Source of the DNA: an uncultured bacterium
GTDB lineage: Bacteria > Bacillota_A > Clostridia > Oscillospirales > Oscillospiraceae
Direction: 5' to 3'
DNA length: 7,481 bases
NCBI GenBank assembly: GCA_945917385.1
Contig: CAMEHJ010000049.1
Location: forward strand, 1 to 7,481
The notes beneath the pieces were generated by a model. It was not told where the DNA came from and did not search any database. It was given only the letters and a program-made list of their open reading frames with translations. Numbering within the stretch: the stretch's first letter is position 1; the number at the start of each line of letters is the position of its first letter. A program made the translations under genes and the position numbers. Positions 6,402 through 7,481 of this stretch are shown here, piece by piece.

Positions 6402-7481
6402 ATGGTATTTTCAAGTCTTAGTTTCGCCGTGTTTTTCACGGTGGTCTGCATACTGATGGCGCTCACGAATACCAAAGCGGTCAAAGCGCTGGCAAAGGGC
6501 AGGCTTCGCCGCCTGCGCCATATGATACTCCTGCTGGCAAGCTATTTCTTCTATGGGTACTGGAACTGGAAATTCTGTTTTCTGATGCTCGGACTGACGG
6601 CGGTTTCGTACCTCTGTGCGAGAGGCTGCGGCGGGAAGCGGCGCGGACTGTGCATTAAACTCGGCGTTATCGTTCCGATTCTCATACTCGGAATTTTCAA
6701 ATACTATAATTTCTTTGTGGATTCCTTCTGCGCCGTGTTCGGCATACAGCGGCTCGGCACGCTGAAAATTCTGCTGCCGGTGGGCATCTCGTTTTACACC
6801 TTCCAGTCGCTGAGCTATACGATCGACGTCTACCGCGGCAAAATAGCGCCTGAGCGCAGCTTTGCTGACGTTGCGCTGTATATTGCGTTTTTCCCGCAGC
6901 TTGTGGCGGGGCCGATCGTCAAGGCGGGGGACTTCATCCCGCAGCTTCACGAGGACAGGAACATCAGCCTGAAAGGGCTTGAGGAGGGCGTACAGATTTT
7001 TGTGTTCGGCCTATTCAAGAAGCTTGTTATCGCGGACAATATCGCGCTGCTTGTGGACGCGGTGTACGCAAATCCCGCTGAGTTTCACGCATTGACGGTC
7101 GTTCTCGCGGTCGCGGCGTACTCGATGCAGATATACTGCGACTTCTCCGGCTATTCCGATATGGCGGTGGGCTGTGCAAGGGTGCTCGGCTATGAGCTTT
7201 GCCGCAATTTCAACCTTCCGTATATCTCCAAAAACGTAACGGAGTTTTGGAAGCGCTGGCATATAAGCCTTTCCACATGGCTTCAGGAATACGTGTACAT
7301 CCCCCTCGGCGGCAACAGGAAGGGCACAGTCAGGACTTATGTAAACCTGATGCTGACCATGCTCATCGGCGGCCTGTGGCACGGCGCGGCATGGACCTTC
7401 ATCATCTGGGGCGGCCTGCACGGGCTCGCGCTCGTAGTTCACAAGCTTTGGATAAAGCACAGGAAGGGCGGCTCGGACAGT
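6402..7481 (+). CDS. Membrane-bound O-acyltransferase (MBOAT, AlgI/DltB/PatA type), 3' end missing
   Basis: The frame opens at ATG 6402 and stays open to the right edge, giving 360 residues with no stop. AlgI-type relatives are about 450-520 residues, so perhaps 100-150 residues are missing. This polytopic membrane protein would take acetyl from cytoplasmic acetyl-CoA and pass it across the membrane for O-acetylation of an exported polysaccharide. It begins with MVFSSLSFAVFF, a typical start of this family. Further landmarks are SYFFYGYWNWKF, LPVGISFYTFQSLSYTIDVY at 125-144, FFPQLVAGPI at 163-172, YCDFSGYSDMA, and FWKRWHISLSTWL at 282-294. The hallmark GGLWHGAAWTF follows at 323-333 with His327, equivalent to the essential His of AlgI and DltB. 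Both conserved histidines (287 and 327) are present, so the enzyme appears active as far as it is visible. The SGNH gene just upstream is its probable partner. Confidence 0.95.
   Translation, partial: MVFSSLSFAVFFTVVCILMALTNTKAVKALAKGRLRRLRHMILLLASYFFYGYWNWKFCFLMLGLTAVSYLCARGCGGKRRGLCIKLGVIVPILILGIFKYYNFFVDSFCAVFGIQRLGTLKILLPVGISFYTFQSLSYTIDVYRGKIAPERSFADVALYIAFFPQLVAGPIVKAGDFIPQLHEDRNISLKGLEEGVQIFVFGLFKKLVIADNIALLVDAVYANPAEFHALTVVLAVAAYSMQIYCDFSGYSDMAVGCARVLGYELCRNFNLPYISKNVTEFWKRWHISLSTWLQEYVYIPLGGNRKGTVRTYVNLMLTMLIGGLWHGAAWTFIIWGGLHGLALVVHKLWIKHRKGGSDS

Noticed and set aside
6411..7460. Two minus-strand open frames (179 and 149 codons) opposite the MBOAT gene
   Set aside because: The plus strand here encodes a textbook MBOAT with conserved FWKRWH and LWHGA motifs that simply lacks its stop inside the window; the antisense products look like low-complexity shadows.
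5390..7481. A dlt-type D-alanylation operon
   Set aside because: The SGNH/MBOAT pairing resembles DltD/DltB, but no DltA ligase or DltC carrier is visible and the neighbours make sugar repeats; polymer O-acetylation is the better reading.

Overview
The window is a densely packed, single-strand stretch of a cell-surface polysaccharide (capsule, exopolysaccharide or teichuronic-type polymer) biosynthesis cluster. All eight coding regions run left to right. The seven junctions range from an 8-base overlap to a 21-base gap. No internal promoter, terminator, RNA gene, mobile element or CRISPR array was seen, so this looks like the middle of one long operon that continues past both edges.

Likely source (inference): a moderately GC-rich member of the Clostridia, perhaps a gut Oscillospiraceae-type Firmicute. 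The reasons are strong GGAGG-type ribosome binding sites, mixed AGA/AGG/CGC arginine and frequent ATA isoleucine codons, and family members (TuaB-like flippase, UDP-glucuronate 4-epimerase, GT2 enzymes) that resemble those of Firmicute surface-polymer loci. This cannot be settled without a database search.

Layout: (1) the last 17 codons of an unidentified upstream gene, 1-56; (2) a GT2 glycosyltransferase, 61-1107; (3) a TuaB/WzxC-type polysaccharide flippase, 1123-2571; (4) a UDP-glucuronate 4-epimerase-like SDR enzyme, 2564-3655; (5) a left-handed beta-helix (hexapeptide) O-acetyltransferase of serine acetyltransferase type, 3668-4240; (6) a second GT2 glycosyltransferase with a 65-residue N-terminal extension, 4262-5383; (7) a membrane-anchored SGNH-like protein, 5390-6400; (8) a membrane-bound O-acyltransferase (MBOAT, AlgI/DltB type), 6402 to the right edge, where it is cut off.

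How they may work together (inference from the families): the epimerase would supply UDP-galacturonate. The two glycosyltransferases and the soluble acetyltransferase would build and acetylate a lipid-linked repeat unit in the cytoplasm, and the flippase would move it across the membrane. The MBOAT would pass acetyl groups outward to the SGNH partner, which would O-acetylate the exported polymer. The initiating phosphoglycosyltransferase, the polymerase, the chain-length regulator and any attachment enzyme are not in the window. I do not see a wholly new system. The points most worth checking are the altered catalytic motif of the SGNH protein, the coexistence of cytoplasmic and extracytoplasmic acetylation genes in one operon, and the extension on the second glycosyltransferase.
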